Shown here: piece by piece, positions 42,724-43,399 of the stretch
Position numbering within the stretch: the first letter of the stretch is position 1
How the letters are laid out: every line of letters begins with the position of its first letter
Origin: Lentimicrobium sp. L6
Lineage (GTDB): Bacteria; Bacteroidota; Bacteroidia; Bacteroidales; UBA12170
Assembly (NCBI RefSeq): GCF_013166655.1
Contig: NZ_JABKCA010000051.1
Coordinates: 1-43,399 of the forward strand
Reading direction: 5' to 3'
Length of the DNA stretch: 43,399 nt
The notes under the pieces: model-generated
What the model saw: only the letters and a program-made list of their open reading frames with translations
Database searches by the model: none
What the model was told of the DNA's origin: nothing
Made by a program: the position numbers and the translations under genes

Positions 42724-43252
42724 GATATCCTCCTTTCTCCATTATGATTTGTAATTTTTGTTTAGCCTTTAAAAATTGTGTCTTCGATGTGCTTTCAGAG
42801 ATACCTAGCTGTTTAGCTATTTCTTTGTGCTGGTAACCTTCAATAGCGAAAAGGTTAAAAACCATTCGATATCCAGCAGGCAAAGTATAGAGCATTTTCA
42901 GTAATTCATCCATTTCCACATCATTGGTTTGCGGGTTCGAAAGACCACCAGCATAAACAGTATCCACATCAGAAAACATAGGGTCATTTTTGTGTTTTCT
43001 ATAATAATCGATAGATTTATGGACCACAATAGACTTCATCCAGGCCTCAAAAGACTTGGTTTTATACTTTTTTATATTCTTAAATATATCCATAAAAGCG
43101 TCCATTAATACTTCTTCAGCCACCTCTCGATTATTGACATAGCGGAGACACAGGCCATAGAATTGCTTACTATAGCGCTGAAATAAAGCCTTTTGTGCTG
43201 TTTTATTTTGTTTCCGACATGCTTTAATGATGTCAGACTGGTTCCACTCCAT
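42716..43252 (-). CDS. ECF-type RNA polymerase sigma factor
   Basis: A 178-residue sigma-70 family factor. Region 2 is seen in AQKALFQRYSKQFYGLCLRY, EEVLMDAFMDIFKNIKKY and FEAWMKSIVVHKSIDYYRKH; region 4 in LPAGYRMVFNLFAIEGYQHKEIAKQLGISESTSKTQFLKAKQKL, of which EGYQHKEIAKQLGISESTSK is the helix-turn-helix. It should direct RNA polymerase to a small set of promoters when released. The gene is followed, with an eight-base overlap, by the dual-membrane protein that is its likely anti-sigma factor. Other genes of the regulon cannot be named. No clear -7 element lies upstream. Confidence 0.92.
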   Translation of the reverse strand: MEWNQSDIIKACRKQNKTAQKALFQRYSKQFYGLCLRYVNNREVAEEVLMDAFMDIFKNIKKYKTKSFEAWMKSIVVHKSIDYYRKHKNDPMFSDVDTVYAGGLSNPQTNDVEMDELLKMLYTLPAGYRMVFNLFAIEGYQHKEIAKQLGISESTSKTQFLKAKQKLQIIMEKGGYHG

Positions 43253-43399
43253 ATCTATGGAGTCGTAGTTTTATTGGTAATAGTTGCCCCAAGAATACTT
43301 TTTTTTGAATTCCTTGTGATTTTGGTTCATCATTTTTTGTCTTAACACAAAAAACGAAGCAAAAAAAGTCAAGACTCCACCTGCTTCACTCAAAAAAGC

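Overview
The window looks like chromosome from a low-GC member of the phylum Bacteroidota. The evidence is: three proteins with C-terminal type IX secretion (T9SS) sorting domains; several gene starts preceded by the Bacteroidota -7 promoter element TAnnTTTG; weak or absent Shine-Dalgarno sequences; a DUF1573 protein; and ECF sigma factors paired with membrane or outer-membrane partners. A free-living, possibly marine, member of the Bacteroidia is my guess. There are no rRNA or tRNA genes, CRISPR arrays, phage genes or intact insertion sequences.

Layout. 0.1-5.3 kb: a membrane Cache/PAS/CBS/nucleotidyltransferase signalling protein, a soluble PAS histidine kinase and a decayed NYN-LOTUS gene. 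5.5-8.5 kb: L-threonine 3-dehydrogenase (minus) divergent from a sodium/sugar symporter (plus). 9.3-13.3 kb: an AraC regulator followed by a three-gene operon (two NAD(P)-dependent oxidoreductases and a membrane-anchored metallo-beta-lactamase-fold enzyme); both units carry the same word at the same distance from a -7 element. 13.7-19.3 kb (minus): a PEP-synthase-like protein with receiver-like domains, a GNAT acetyltransferase and a histidine kinase/response regulator pair. 19.7-24.5 kb: a DUF1573 protein, a secreted GH3 beta-glucosidase with carbohydrate-binding and T9SS domains, a methyltransferase and a glycine-zipper protein. 24.6-25.7 kb: an ECF sigma factor with an overlapping membrane partner.

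26.3-35.1 kb is the most interesting part: eight minus-strand genes, nearly all within about 12 bases of each other or overlapping. In transcription order they are a PqqD-like domain protein, an ATP-grasp ligase, a PLP-dependent decarboxylase of the LysA fold, a fusion of a urea-transporter-type channel with an M23 peptidase domain, a YaiO-like outer-membrane barrel with TPRs, a secreted TPR protein, a T9SS cargo protein and a multi-membrane acyltransferase-like protein. The set runs from cytoplasmic amino-acid chemistry through an inner-membrane channel and a periplasmic domain to the outer membrane. I infer a dedicated system that makes, moves and places a small amino-acid-derived product in the envelope. 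An AraC-type regulator with an HMA-like domain lies directly upstream.

36.1-43.3 kb (minus): a three-gene unit (M81/MlrC lipoprotein, DUF4180, TfoX N-terminal domain), a PKD-domain T9SS protein, and an ECF sigma factor overlapping a protein that appears to span both membranes, with an N-terminal cytoplasmic segment, one transmembrane helix, a long acidic linker and a C-terminal outer-membrane barrel. This matches the dual-membrane-spanning anti-sigma (Dma) layout known from Bacteroides.
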